A stretch of DNA of 64,000 bases, from the NCBI GenBank assembly GCA_024276695.1, contig JAJRWR010000025.1, positions 1-64,000 on the forward strand, given 5' to 3'. The position numbers and the translations under genes were made by a program. The notes beneath the pieces were generated by a model. That model worked only from the letters and a program-made list of their open reading frames with translations. It had not been told where the DNA came from and searched no databases. The first letter of the stretch is position 1. The number at the start of each line of letters is the position of its first letter. The DNA is from an archaeon (GTDB taxonomy: Archaea; Thermoproteota; Nitrososphaeria; Nitrososphaerales; Nitrosopumilaceae). This document shows, piece after piece, positions 8,518-17,320 of this stretch.

Positions 8518-9504
8518 ATGAGTCAAGAAATTACAGAACTAACAAATCAAGCAGAAGGATTTTCCACGATATTGCAAAATCTTTAGAAAGAAATATCTAA
8601 AATAATCGTAGGCCAAGATAAAATTATTGAGAAATTAATTGTTGCATTGTTGTCTAAAGGTCACGTTTTACTTGAAGGAGTACCAGGTTTAGCAAAGACG
8701 TTACTTGTTCAAACTTTATCTGATTGTATTGATTCAAAATTTGTAAGATTACAATTTACACCTGATCTGTTACCTGCAGACATTACAGGAACAAAAATCT
8801 ATGAGCATAACTCTACTTCATTTAAGACAATAAAGGGCCCAATCTTTTCTAATTTTGTACTTGCAGATGAAATTAATCGTGCACCTCCAAAGGTGCAATC
8901 AACATTACTTGAAGCAATGCAAGAAAATCAAGTAAGTATTCAAGGAGAAACACACCAATTAGAAAAACCATTTTTTGTAATGGCCACTCAAAATCCTGTT
9001 GAATCTGAGGGGACTTACAAACTGTCAGAGGCACAAATAGATCGTTTTATGTTCAAATTATTGATTTCATATCCAAACAAAAATCAAGAATCAGATATAA
9101 TTCAAAGATTCACTGAGGGTGTTTCACACAAAACAACAAAAATTCTCTCAGGTGGAAAACTATTAGAAATTCAAGATTTTGTCCCACAAATTTATGCTGA
9201 TGAAAAGATTCGAAATTATATTACAGAAATTGTTGATGCCACAAGATTTCCAGATAAATATGATCTTTTACTCTCTGATCAAATTGAATATGGTGCATCT
9301 CCTAGAGCATCAATTTGGTTAACTATATCTGCCAAAGCAAATGCACTTTTGCAAGGAAGAGGCTATGTAATTCCAAAAGATATACAAGATGTAGTTCATG
9401 ATGTTTTACGACATAGAATAATTTTAACATACGAAGCAGAGTCCGAAGCAATAACAACAGATGACATTATAAAAAAAATACTAGAAAAAATCAAAATTCC
9501 ATAA
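8518..9504 (+). pseudogene. MoxR-type AAA+ ATPase with in-frame TAG
   Basis: MoxR ATPases act as chaperones, usually with VWA partners. The frame opens at ATG 8518 (MSQEITELTNQAEG), meets TAG at 8584-8586 (codon 23), and then continues without another stop through IIVGQDKIIEKL, Walker A GVPGLAKT, Walker B LADEINRAP, sensor 1 ATQNPVE and the sensor 2 region GASPRAS to 9504. The part after TAG is complete for the AAA+ core; reinitiation at a TTG such as 8647 would drop the conserved VGQ segment. So the gene is either broken, read through, or miscalled at one base. It heads a four-gene operon. A TATA-like TTTATAATTT precedes the ATG. Confidence 0.85.
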
Positions 9505-9528
9505 ATACAAAACATTTTCTGACAAACC

Positions 9529-10401
9529 ATGTCTCAAACAAAAGAAATTCTAAAAAAAGTCAAAAAATTAGATATTAAAACAAAACAACTAGTTGATGGT
9601 ATAATTTCTGGTAACTATAATTCAATTTTCAAAGGCCAAGGAATTGAGTTCTCAGAGATTAGAGATTACCGCACAGGGGATGACATACGAACAATAGATT
9701 GGAAAGTAACTGCCAGATTCAATCATCCGTACATCAAAGAGTTCATTGAGGAAAGAGATCTGCAAGTTTATTTTATCTTGGATGTATCAGGTTCTGGAAG
9801 TTTTGGTACAAATATCTCAAAACAGGAAAAATCCCTTGAAATTATTGCCAGTTTAATGTTTGCAGCACTTCGAAACAATGATGGTATCGGGGTCTTTTTA
9901 ATTACAGATAATGTGGAAAAATACATTCCAGTAAGAAAGGGAAGAAAACACATCCTACAATTATTGAATATTATCACTACTTTTACGCCTAGTTCTACAA
10001 AAACCAACCTAAAACAACCTCTTGAGCAGATATCAAAAATCATCAAAAGAAAAAGTATTGTTTTTGTAATTTCTGATTTTATTGATAATAGTGAATACCT
10101 AAAACCTCTCAAAATACTACGAAAACGTCATGATGTAATTGCTCTACGAATTATTGATCCAAGAGAAAAAGAAATTCCTGATGTTGGGATGATAGAATTA
10201 GAAGATGACGAGACAGGTGAACAGATTCTTGTTGATACATCTGATGAAGAATTTAGAAATATGTATTCTAGATTAATTACTGAAAATGACTTGAAGTTTA
10301 TAACAAACATGATGAAAAACAAAGTTGATACAATTTCATTGTTAACTGATCAAAACTATTCTGTATCTTTGAAAAAATTCTTTAAAAAGAGGAATAAATA
10401 A
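9529..10401 (+). CDS. DUF58 domain protein of the MoxR/VWA operon
   Basis: 290 residues. The segment GQGIEFSEIRDYRTGDDIR is the DUF58 hallmark, and DWKVTARFNHPYIKEF follows; the second half is VWA-like, with ILDVSGSGSFG. Such proteins work with MoxR ATPases and VWA proteins, probably in assembly or activation of membrane or exported complexes. Intact, unlike its three neighbours. It starts 24 bases after the moxR frame and ends two bases before the next start. Confidence 0.9.
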   Translation: MSQTKEILKKVKKLDIKTKQLVDGIISGNYNSIFKGQGIEFSEIRDYRTGDDIRTIDWKVTARFNHPYIKEFIEERDLQVYFILDVSGSGSFGTNISKQEKSLEIIASLMFAALRNNDGIGVFLITDNVEKYIPVRKGRKHILQLLNIITTFTPSSTKTNLKQPLEQISKIIKRKSIVFVISDFIDNSEYLKPLKILRKRHDVIALRIIDPREKEIPDVGMIELEDDETGEQILVDTSDEEFRNMYSRLITENDLKFITNMMKNKVDTISLLTDQNYSVSLKKFFKKRNK

Positions 10402-10403
10402 AA

Positions 10404-11354
10404 ATGGCAGTATTTGATAATCAACTTATTTTAATTTTCCTTTTGTTTATGCCGATATTATTTTATTTATACAACAAGATTCTTTCAAAAAAGAAAAAAG
10501 CTGCAATACAATTCAGTAATTTATCTTACATCAAATCTGCAATAGGAAACAAAAAGAAAACCAAACGTGATTCTTTGTTGTTTTACATATAAATTGGAAT
10601 AATCGTATTAATGATAATTGGATTTGCAGATCCTCATATTCCACTAGAGCAAACAAAGGAAGGAGTCAATGTAGTTTTAGTCATTGACGTTTCTGGTAGT
10701 ATGCAGGCAGAAGACTATCCTCCTAATAGATTGGAATCTGCTAAAAGATCAGCTGAAATATTACTTGATTCCCTTCAACCAAAAGACAATGCAGGTATTG
10801 TAACTTTTGAAACAGGGGCTAGTACTGCAGCATATCTTAGTCCATACAAAGATAAAGTAATAGAAAAACTTGGAGATATTTTACCACGAGATGATAAGAC
10901 TGCAATTGGAGATGGATTGAGTCTTGGAATTGATATGGCAACATCTGTTCCAAACAAGCAAAAAGTAGTCATTTTACTCAGTGACGGTGTTAGTAATGCA
11001 GGTGTAATTACGCCTGGAGATGCAATTACATTTGCCAAATTAAATGATATTCAAGTATACACTATTGGATTAGGATCAGAAGACAAAGTAGTGTTGGGAT
11101 ATGACTTTTTTGGACGTGCCCAATATGCGGAACTTGATGAGGCAACACTCAAAGCAATTGCAGAGAATACTGGTGGTAAATACTTTAAATCAATAGATTC
11201 TCAGACTCTTGAAAATATCTACAAAAATATCAGTAATGACATTAAACGAGAACAAGAAGACACCAGCATAAAAGATTGGTTCTTTGCAACCTCACTTGGT
11301 TTGTTTTTGGTACAGATCTACATGAGATATGGTAAAGGAAGAATCATCCAATGA
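10404..11354 (+). pseudogene. VWA-domain membrane protein (BatA-like) with in-frame TAA
   Basis: The frame starts at ATG 10404 with a hydrophobic helix (LIFLLFMPILFYLY), runs to TAA at 10590-10592 (codon 63, inside the second membrane helix), and then stays open in the same frame through IGIIVLMIIGFADP, a MIDAS motif DVSGSMQ, LSDGVSNAG and a last membrane helix, ending 11354. Length and topology fit BatA-type proteins if the stop is ignored. An ATG at 10611 could restart translation but would miss the first helix. The end overlaps the next ATG by four bases. Confidence 0.85.
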
Positions 11355-12880
11355 ACAAACCACTCTTGTTTCTTTTCTTATTGGTTATACCATTTTCATT
11401 AGTATACGCTGAAAATCTTGTGATGTATGTTGATCAGTCTGAATATTATTTTAAAGTTGGAGAAAGTGCAGTAATACCTTTAGAAATTGAAAATGACTAT
11501 GGACGTAAAATATCTGGTATGTTGCAATATACCATTACCCAACAAGTAATGCAAGCAAATGCGCAAATTTCAAGTTCCAACACATAGATATCAACATTTG
11601 TTATTAATGATGGAGATCAAATAGTTTCATTAGATTTTGGAACTAGTAGTTCCCCTACTACACTTGTAGTAAATTTGAATTTCATTTACAATGATGGTAA
11701 CCAGATAAATGTATCACTTGATCCTATTACAATTTATTTTGTTTCAGATGAATCTCAAAAAGATAACCAACAAAACAGAATGCAAAGCTCATCTCAGCAA
11801 TCTTCTTCCCAGAATAATCCATCAAATCAACAACAATCTATCCAACAAAAATTAGACGAGATAATGAATCAACAATCCATTCAGTCACAAGACTTGCAAC
11901 AAAGACTTCAAAACAGTCAATTACCACAAGATAGTATTGCTCTGAAAAAAGAAATCCAACAACAATTACAAGAGGAAAATAATCTCAAACAAGAATTTGA
12001 AAAACAACTTGTAGCTAATGAAGATTTTCTAAAATCTCATCAACAACTTTTACAGCAAGGGTATGATACAACTAGTGCAAATCTAAATCCTAGTTCTACT
12101 TCAACAGGAGATTTTGAAGTAAATTATAAAAATGAGCAAGGCAAATGGGCTAAAATTAAGGGGGGTATGGTAAATGGCACATTAACTGATATACAAATAC
12201 AAACTCAGGAACAACAAGACAATTTATTATCAAAACTTAGAGAAGATTCCACTTTTCAAGAATATGAGCAACAACTGGTATTGGAAAAATTTGCAGAGCA
12301 AAATTTGGAAATTATTTTTGATAAAAATATGACATCTATTTCATTAGAATATCAAAATGAAGAATTTCAGATTGCAACAATAAATGCGGAATTTGATGTA
12401 GATGAATTAACTAAAATTTATCTTGAAAAACCTGAACATGATTATTCATATTTGCTTCCTCTTTTAGGAATATTATCAATAGTTGTTGCAGCATATTTTT
12501 TGTACAAAAAACTGAAAATAAAAAAGAAGACAACAGTGAAACCTACAATTTCAAAGAGTTTGACAAAAAAATTTGATCATATTTTGGCATCAAGTAATTT
12601 AATCCAAAAAGCAAAAGATGATTTTCAAGAAAAACAATACAAAGATGCCTATGGAAAAGTAAATCAAGCCATTCGACTCTTTTTGAGTTATGAATTAAAA
12701 TTGAATAAAGAAATTACTAATGAAGCCATTTTATTACATCTTGTCAATACCAAATATCCTGTAAATGACATTGAGCGTTGTTTCAGACTTTCAAGTTTGG
12801 TTGAATTTGCCAAACATAATCCTGATGAAAAAGAATTTGATGAGATGATTACTTTGGCAGAAAATCTAATTCATGCCTAA
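11351..12880 (+). pseudogene. BatD-like exported/membrane protein with in-frame TAG
   Basis: Starts at ATG 11351, overlapping the VWA gene by ATGA. A signal peptide (about residues 1-20) leads to a beta-rich domain; TAG at 11585-11587 (codon 79) interrupts it, and the same frame continues to 12880 with a Gln-rich coiled stretch (about residues 135-230), a membrane helix YLLPLLGILSIVVAAYFLY and a cytoplasmic helical tail that resembles TPR-like C-termini. This is the layout of oxygen-tolerance BatD proteins. It is the third member of this operon with one in-frame stop. Confidence 0.75.
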
Positions 12881-12952
12881 CTGCGTCGTTTGTATCCTTA
12901 ATTTAATAGGTTAATCCTCGTGTTCATCCACAAATGCTTCAAGCCTAAGACT

Positions 12953-12975
12953 CTTTTTCCAAAAATTGGAAAAAG
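12953..12975. promoter_or_regulatory. 23-base palindrome upstream of a DsbA-like gene
   Basis: CTTTTTCCAA-AAA-TTGGAAAAAG is a perfect inverted repeat with ten-base arms, ending 31 bases before the ATG at 13007. It lies just upstream of an AT-rich element (GTATAATG) near the expected TATA position, so an operator is more likely than a terminator for the operon ending at 12880, though the second cannot be excluded. Confidence 0.45.
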
Positions 12976-13006
12976 ACGTAAATGTATAATGAAAATACTG
13001 TAATTT

Positions 13007-13693
13007 ATGAAAAAACCTTTGATTATTGGAGGAATTGTTTCAGTAGTAATTGCAGTTATTGTAGCATCTGCATTGAATTTTGATTCTGCTGATACTGTAA
13101 TGGACAATACTGATCCTGATTCATTTATTTCACCACTGTCTTTTTCAAATCTTATTACTTCTGACACTCCTCTAAAAGGAGATCCTTCAGCCCCAATCAC
13201 ATTAATTGAATTTGGGGATTTTCAATGTCCAAATTGTGGACGATTTGCAAGAAATACTAGTCCACAAATTGAGGCATCTTATGTAGAATCAGGTCAAGTC
13301 AGTATAGCCTTTAAACACTTTCCAGTAGTTGGCCCTGATTCAAAACCTGCTGCTATGGCATCTCAATGTGCTAATGAGCAAGGAATGTTTTGGGAATTTC
13401 ACGATGAATTGTATAACAACCAAGGTAATGAAAACTCTGGATGGGTAAACAAAGATAATCTAAAACAAATTGCATTAAACATAGGATTAGATAAGCAAAG
13501 TTTTGATTCATGTCTTGATAGTAACAAATACGAATCATTAGTAGAAAATGATCTTAGTCTTGCAAAACAAATCAAATTTACAGGAACACCATCATTTCTA
13601 GTTCTCAAAAGTGATGGTTCCAAACCTGTAGCACTTACTGGTGCATATCCATATGCTACATTTCAAAAGATATTTGATGATAGTCTAAATTAA
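13007..13693 (+). CDS. Exported DsbA-like thiol:disulfide oxidoreductase
   Basis: 228 residues: an N-terminal membrane anchor or signal (IIGGIVSVVIAVIVASAL), a short linker and a DsbA/thioredoxin-4 fold. The redox motif is FGDFQCPNCGRFA (CxxC near residue 75), with KHFPVVG and the cis-Pro segment TGTPSFLVL. It probably forms or isomerises disulfides outside the membrane. The next gene, 10 bases downstream, encodes a membrane protein with a Gly-Gly-Cys-x2-Cys motif that could serve as its electron partner (inference). Confidence 0.9.
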   Translation: MKKPLIIGGIVSVVIAVIVASALNFDSADTVMDNTDPDSFISPLSFSNLITSDTPLKGDPSAPITLIEFGDFQCPNCGRFARNTSPQIEASYVESGQVSIAFKHFPVVGPDSKPAAMASQCANEQGMFWEFHDELYNNQGNENSGWVNKDNLKQIALNIGLDKQSFDSCLDSNKYESLVENDLSLAKQIKFTGTPSFLVLKSDGSKPVALTGAYPYATFQKIFDDSLN

Positions 13694-13703
13694 GTGAAAA
13701 TAA

Positions 13704-14189
13704 ATGGTATTATCTTCATTTAAACTAGTTTTTCATAATAAATTCTATATTTTTCTGGCATCAATAATTTTTACTTTATTTTGGATAACGTTTAATGTAT
13801 TAGGAGAATTATTGTTTTTTACTCCTGTCTTCGTTTTTTATCTCCCATCAGATGCAATTTTTGTTTTTGTGTTATCAAATGTAATTTCTGCGTTAATGGG
13901 AATTGTCCTAAGCATGAATGTCTATGTTTTAAAAAATACAAAGACAAAGATGAACAAGTCTTCTTTTGTGGGTACGACTGTTGGAATGACCGCAGGTGGA
14001 TGTGCTAGTTGCTCTACCGTAGGATTTGTACTTTTGACAAGCTTTGGTGCTGCAGGAGTTGCAGCATCCACCTTTCTTTCCGTATATCAAATTCCACTTT
14101 TGATAAGCTCAATTGGCTTATTATTATGGTCATATTATTCTATTCATAACAAATTGACAAAAAATTGCGTGTTAAGAGAAACGTCATAG
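13704..14189 (+). CDS. Four-helix membrane protein with GGCASCS motif
   Basis: 161 residues with hydrophobic helices at about 13-35, 38-70, 90-118 and 120-145. The motif MTAGGCASCSTVGF places two cysteines inside the membrane region, as in small redox membrane proteins. Immediately downstream of the DsbA-like gene, so a role in re-oxidising or reducing that protein is reasonable but unproven. No named family assigned. Confidence 0.7.
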   Translation: MVLSSFKLVFHNKFYIFLASIIFTLFWITFNVLGELLFFTPVFVFYLPSDAIFVFVLSNVISALMGIVLSMNVYVLKNTKTKMNKSSFVGTTVGMTAGGCASCSTVGFVLLTSFGAAGVAASTFLSVYQIPLLISSIGLLLWSYYSIHNKLTKNCVLRETS

Positions 14190-14228
14190 ATTAAACTTAT
14201 TGTTCATAATTTCTTTATTTTTTACCAT

Positions 14229-14371
14229 TTACATCTCATTATATTCTTCTGTAGAAACATACCACATTAGACATGCAAAATGTATTACTGCACTCATGAA
14301 ATTACTCCACCAATAATAAAATAGACTTTCTATCCAATGTCTTTTTTTGGTTGATTATCTATTACCGACAT
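14229..14371 (-). pseudogene. Small protein gene with a one-base frameshift at an A7 run
   Basis: From ATG 14371 the frame reads MSVIDNQPKKD and stops after 13 codons. Adding one A to the run at 14342-14348 (T7 on the plus strand) gives an open 47-residue frame with WIESLFYYWWSNFMSAVIH and CLMWYVSTEEYNEM, ending TAA at 14229. The aromatic-rich helix looks genuinely coding. I do not recognise a family. Either a recent deletion or a homopolymer error. Confidence 0.45.
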
Positions 14372-14421
14372 GGTATAATTACACAAATTATAAATAAAAA
14401 TGACAATTTGAATTTTCAAAC

Positions 14422-14754
14422 ATGGTTTTTAACAAAATAAATCATACTTTAACTATATTTGATCAACTAAAGATTATTAGCCATAAACTACTTGTCAAAA
14501 ACATGACTGAATTCTCGTTTGAAGAAAAAACCATTCTTGTTCAATATGGTATAAAAAAATATGAAAATGAAGAAACTGTGACTGAAAAACTAAAGACTAT
14601 TCTATCTGAAAAAGATATTCAAAGAAATATTGATACTTTAATTGGAACTCAACGAGTTAGAAGGATAGGATCTGAAATTCTTCAAAATAATGAAAGTCAT
14701 ACAGAGTTACCAGATCTTCCGGAAAATCTTAAATCTGTAATTGACAATCTTTAG
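14422..14754 (+). CDS. Hypothetical protein, 110 aa
   Basis: Basic N-terminus followed by a helical region (EFSFEEKTILVQYGIKKYEN) and a Pro-containing tail. No cysteine motif or membrane helix. ATG at 14422 with AAATTATAAATAAAA about 35 bases upstream as a possible TATA box. The reading frame composition looks coding, but no family was recognised. Confidence 0.6.
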   Translation: MVFNKINHTLTIFDQLKIISHKLLVKNMTEFSFEEKTILVQYGIKKYENEETVTEKLKTILSEKDIQRNIDTLIGTQRVRRIGSEILQNNESHTELPDLPENLKSVIDNL

Positions 14755-14834
14755 TTTAAAAATACTTGAAAATAAAATTATTTTATTCATGTCAAAATCT
14801 TCAAAATTGTATATTTGAATCAAGAAAGTCTAAT

Positions 14835-15716
14835 TTAAAATCCTCTGATCCCCTGTGGACGAACAATTTCTGGATGTTGTTTCATCCATTCAATTTTATC
14901 AAGCATTTCTTGTTTGTCTTGCGGGAAAGTACCCTTTACAGTATATGCATTTGAACCATGATTTACTCTAAAGATAATTTCTTCTTTGGTCTCAATTTGA
15001 TTAATCAAATCATGAAGTTCTTCCAATGATTCATCATCTGTGATCTTGATAAATTCGCCGTCATACTTGTCTATGAATTCCTGTTTAATTCCATTTTCTA
15101 AATATAGTGTCAATGCACCAACATAATGTGGAGAACATGCACTGATTACATCTGCAGTTCCTTTGATATGTTCCCTAGAATATATTCTTCCACCTAATCC
15201 TAGAATTACCATACATGACATTACATATCCTGCTTCTTTTGCTTTGTTTACTGATTTGATGATTGTTTTTGCAATAGCTCCCTTTGTTACTTTTTTTAGA
15301 ACAATATCAGAACCACTTTCAATTCCTAAATAGAACATGTCTAGTCCCGCTTCATTCATTTTCTTTAACTCTTCTGAAGTTTTCTTTAGAATATTCATAG
15401 GCATTGCATAACAAGAAATCCTTTCAATGTTTGCAAATTTTTCTCTAATGTATTTCACAATTTTAATCAAATATTCTGAATCAAGATTTAATGCGTCGCC
15501 ATCTGCAAGAAATACTCGTCTGATATCAGGCAAATAACCTGCCATCATATCAATCTCAGCTTTTATATCCTCCCATGACCTTTCAGAATATTCTTTTGAT
15601 CTATACATGTCACAAAACGAACATTCGTTAAATGAACAACCCAATGTAACTTGAAAAATTAATGATCTAGCTTCTGATGGTGGTCTATATAGTGGTGCAT
15701 CATAATTTAACATCAT
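14835..15716 (-). CDS. Radical SAM protein
   Basis: 293 residues. The cluster-binding motif is VTLGCSFNECSFCDMY, followed by the usual radical SAM barrel elements (DGDALNLD, CYAMPMNIL, YLGIESGSD). This variant of the cysteine motif (C-x4-C-x2-C) occurs in a subgroup of COG1032-type proteins of unknown substrate. Two ATGs at the start (15716 and 15713). It stands alone between a small unknown gene and a winged-helix regulator read the other way. Confidence 0.9.
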   Translation of the reverse strand: MMLNYDAPLYRPPSEARSLIFQVTLGCSFNECSFCDMYRSKEYSERSWEDIKAEIDMMAGYLPDIRRVFLADGDALNLDSEYLIKIVKYIREKFANIERISCYAMPMNILKKTSEELKKMNEAGLDMFYLGIESGSDIVLKKVTKGAIAKTIIKSVNKAKEAGYVMSCMVILGLGGRIYSREHIKGTADVISACSPHYVGALTLYLENGIKQEFIDKYDGEFIKITDDESLEELHDLINQIETKEEIIFRVNHGSNAYTVKGTFPQDKQEMLDKIEWMKQHPEIVRPQGIRGF

Positions 15717-15819
15717 TTTCTAATTCATTCAAATTTGCCTGATTATGTTTTTTATACTTTCTACTTTGTTTATTCCCCGAATACCTTTTAGTAGTAAATG
15801 ATAAGGAACTTCATAAATT

Positions 15820-16122
15820 ATGGCCAATGATCCTGATGCAAAAAGACTTCTTTGGTTTGTATTTGCAGGTTCACGAGGGGGATTAAACCGATTAAAAATA
15901 ATCTCAAAATTAAAGGAAAATCCATTTAATACTAATCAACTAGCAAAGGAATTAGGCCTTGATTACAAGGCTATTCAACATCACATTCGAGTATTAGAGA
16001 AAAATAACATGATAAGCAAAGTTGGAGAAAAATATGGTGTTAACTATTTTGTCTCTAACTTCCTTGAAGTGAATATGGAGACATTTGAAGAAATTGAAGC
16101 AAAATTGGATAAAAGTAAATAA
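15820..16122 (+). CDS. Winged-helix transcriptional regulator (ArsR-like)
   Basis: 100 residues. RLKIISKLKENPFNTNQLAK followed by ELGLDYKAIQHHIRVLEKNN is a clear winged helix-turn-helix, with the recognition helix DYKAIQHHIRVL. No metal-binding cysteines, so not a classical metal sensor. It is followed after 25 bases by a three-helix membrane protein, a pairing seen again at 47.9-48.8 kb in this window, which suggests that the membrane protein modulates the regulator. Confidence 0.9.
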   Translation: MANDPDAKRLLWFVFAGSRGGLNRLKIISKLKENPFNTNQLAKELGLDYKAIQHHIRVLEKNNMISKVGEKYGVNYFVSNFLEVNMETFEEIEAKLDKSK

Positions 16123-16147
16123 AAGCTCAAGAGGTGTTTTACACTAA

Positions 16148-16432
16148 ATGGAATCTACTTCTTTAGTATTGTCTATTGTTTCAATTGTAAATATGAGCAT
16201 ACTTGGAATTTTAATCGTTATGTTTGGAAAAATATACGCTAACACTAAAGCCCAACTTCCATTAGGCATGATAGTTGTTACTGGAATGTTATTCTTACAT
16301 AATGTCATTGGTGCTTTAGCTTATTTCTCAATGGATATGTATTTCTCCAATGATCTATTTCCATATATGCTGGGAGTAGGTATTGCAGAACTTGCAGGAT
16401 TGATAATATTATTAAAAATTACTTTGGATTAA
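16148..16432 (+). CDS. Three-helix membrane protein partnered with a winged-helix regulator
   Basis: 94 residues with helices at about 5-28, 38-60 and 68-90 and short charged loops. The architecture matches the small membrane proteins encoded next to ArsR-like regulators in other archaea (for example haloarchaeal DUF7521 genes; the analogy is mine). Same strand, 25 bases after the regulator. Likely membrane sensing or anchoring, function not proven. Confidence 0.7.
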   Translation: MESTSLVLSIVSIVNMSILGILIVMFGKIYANTKAQLPLGMIVVTGMLFLHNVIGALAYFSMDMYFSNDLFPYMLGVGIAELAGLIILLKITLD

Positions 16433-16467
16433 TCTTAGTTTATTTGTAACAAATGATCTTCTAAAAT

Positions 16468-16911
16468 GTGTTACAAGCATATCTAAAATTAAACAAAAAT
16501 GTTCTCATAGCATTTACAGCATCAATAATTATTTCAGCTATCATTGCACAAGTTTTATCTGATCAAGCTGATTATCTCAACACTACATATACAACAATTG
16601 TAGATTATGTGATTTATTTTTCAGTTTTTAGTAGTTTATTTTATTTTGATAATAGAAAAAAATATCGTCTAGAATCTGGCAAAACCGATACTGGAAAACT
16701 AAAACATGATTTAAAAAAATTAATTACATCACTTGGAATTGCTGAAATTGTTTATACTGTATCTAGATGGGCATTACAATACTATTTTTTGACTATTGAT
16801 TATGATCCATACTTGGCATCAATTGTATCTCAGGGGGTGTCTACAATTATTTACATGATAGTGCTAAATCTAAGTGTAAAGATAACAAGGTTGTATAAAG
16901 ATGGGAATTAG
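16468..16911 (+). CDS. Four-helix membrane protein of unknown function
   Basis: 147 residues starting at GTG 16468 (VLQAYLKLNKNVLIAF). Hydrophobic helices at about 12-30, 43-60, 85-105 and 118-138; a basic cytoplasmic loop (NRKKYRLESGKTDTGKLK) separates helices two and three. It overlaps the RNase H gene by 11 bases, so the two are probably cotranscribed. No family named with confidence. Confidence 0.75.
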   Translation: MLQAYLKLNKNVLIAFTASIIISAIIAQVLSDQADYLNTTYTTIVDYVIYFSVFSSLFYFDNRKKYRLESGKTDTGKLKHDLKKLITSLGIAEIVYTVSRWALQYYFLTIDYDPYLASIVSQGVSTIIYMIVLNLSVKITRLYKDGN

Positions 16912-17257
16912 TGTTTACGTTGATGGATCTGGTGGAACCAATAGTGGATATGGCTATTTTGTTAAAGAAACGGGAGAATCATTTTATGAAAAAAAACCTG
17001 AACTTACTAATAATCAGGCTGAATACCTTGCAATCATTTCTGCATTAAACAAATACATTGATTCAGATGATGATGTCACAATTTATAGTGATTCTAAAAA
17101 CACTGTAAACCAACTAAATCATAAATTTGCAATAAATAATGAGGAATTAAGAAATCTGGCTAGAGATGCATGGGAAATTATTGGGAAATTTTCTAATTTA
17201 TCAATAGTATGGATCCCTAGAAAAGAGAATTTGGCCGGAAAAATGTTGGGAAGCTAA
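16901..17257 (+). CDS. rnhA: RNase H type I-like protein
   Basis: 118 residues with VYVDGSGGTNSGYG (first catalytic Asp), NNQAEYLAIISAL (Glu) and TIYSDSKNTVNQL (second Asp), the RNase HI fold order. The C-terminal WIPRKENLAGKMLGS corresponds to the last catalytic region, but the usual final Asp position reads Gly-Ser, so I cannot confirm the fourth carboxylate. Probably cleaves RNA in RNA/DNA hybrids. Overlaps the preceding membrane protein gene by 11 bases. Confidence 0.85.
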   Translation: MGISVYVDGSGGTNSGYGYFVKETGESFYEKKPELTNNQAEYLAIISALNKYIDSDDDVTIYSDSKNTVNQLNHKFAINNEELRNLARDAWEIIGKFSNLSIVWIPRKENLAGKMLGS

Positions 17258-17320
17258 AAACCACAGATCAGAAATTTCCGAGAATAACTTTATTATACAA
17301 AATCTCAGATTCAACATAAC

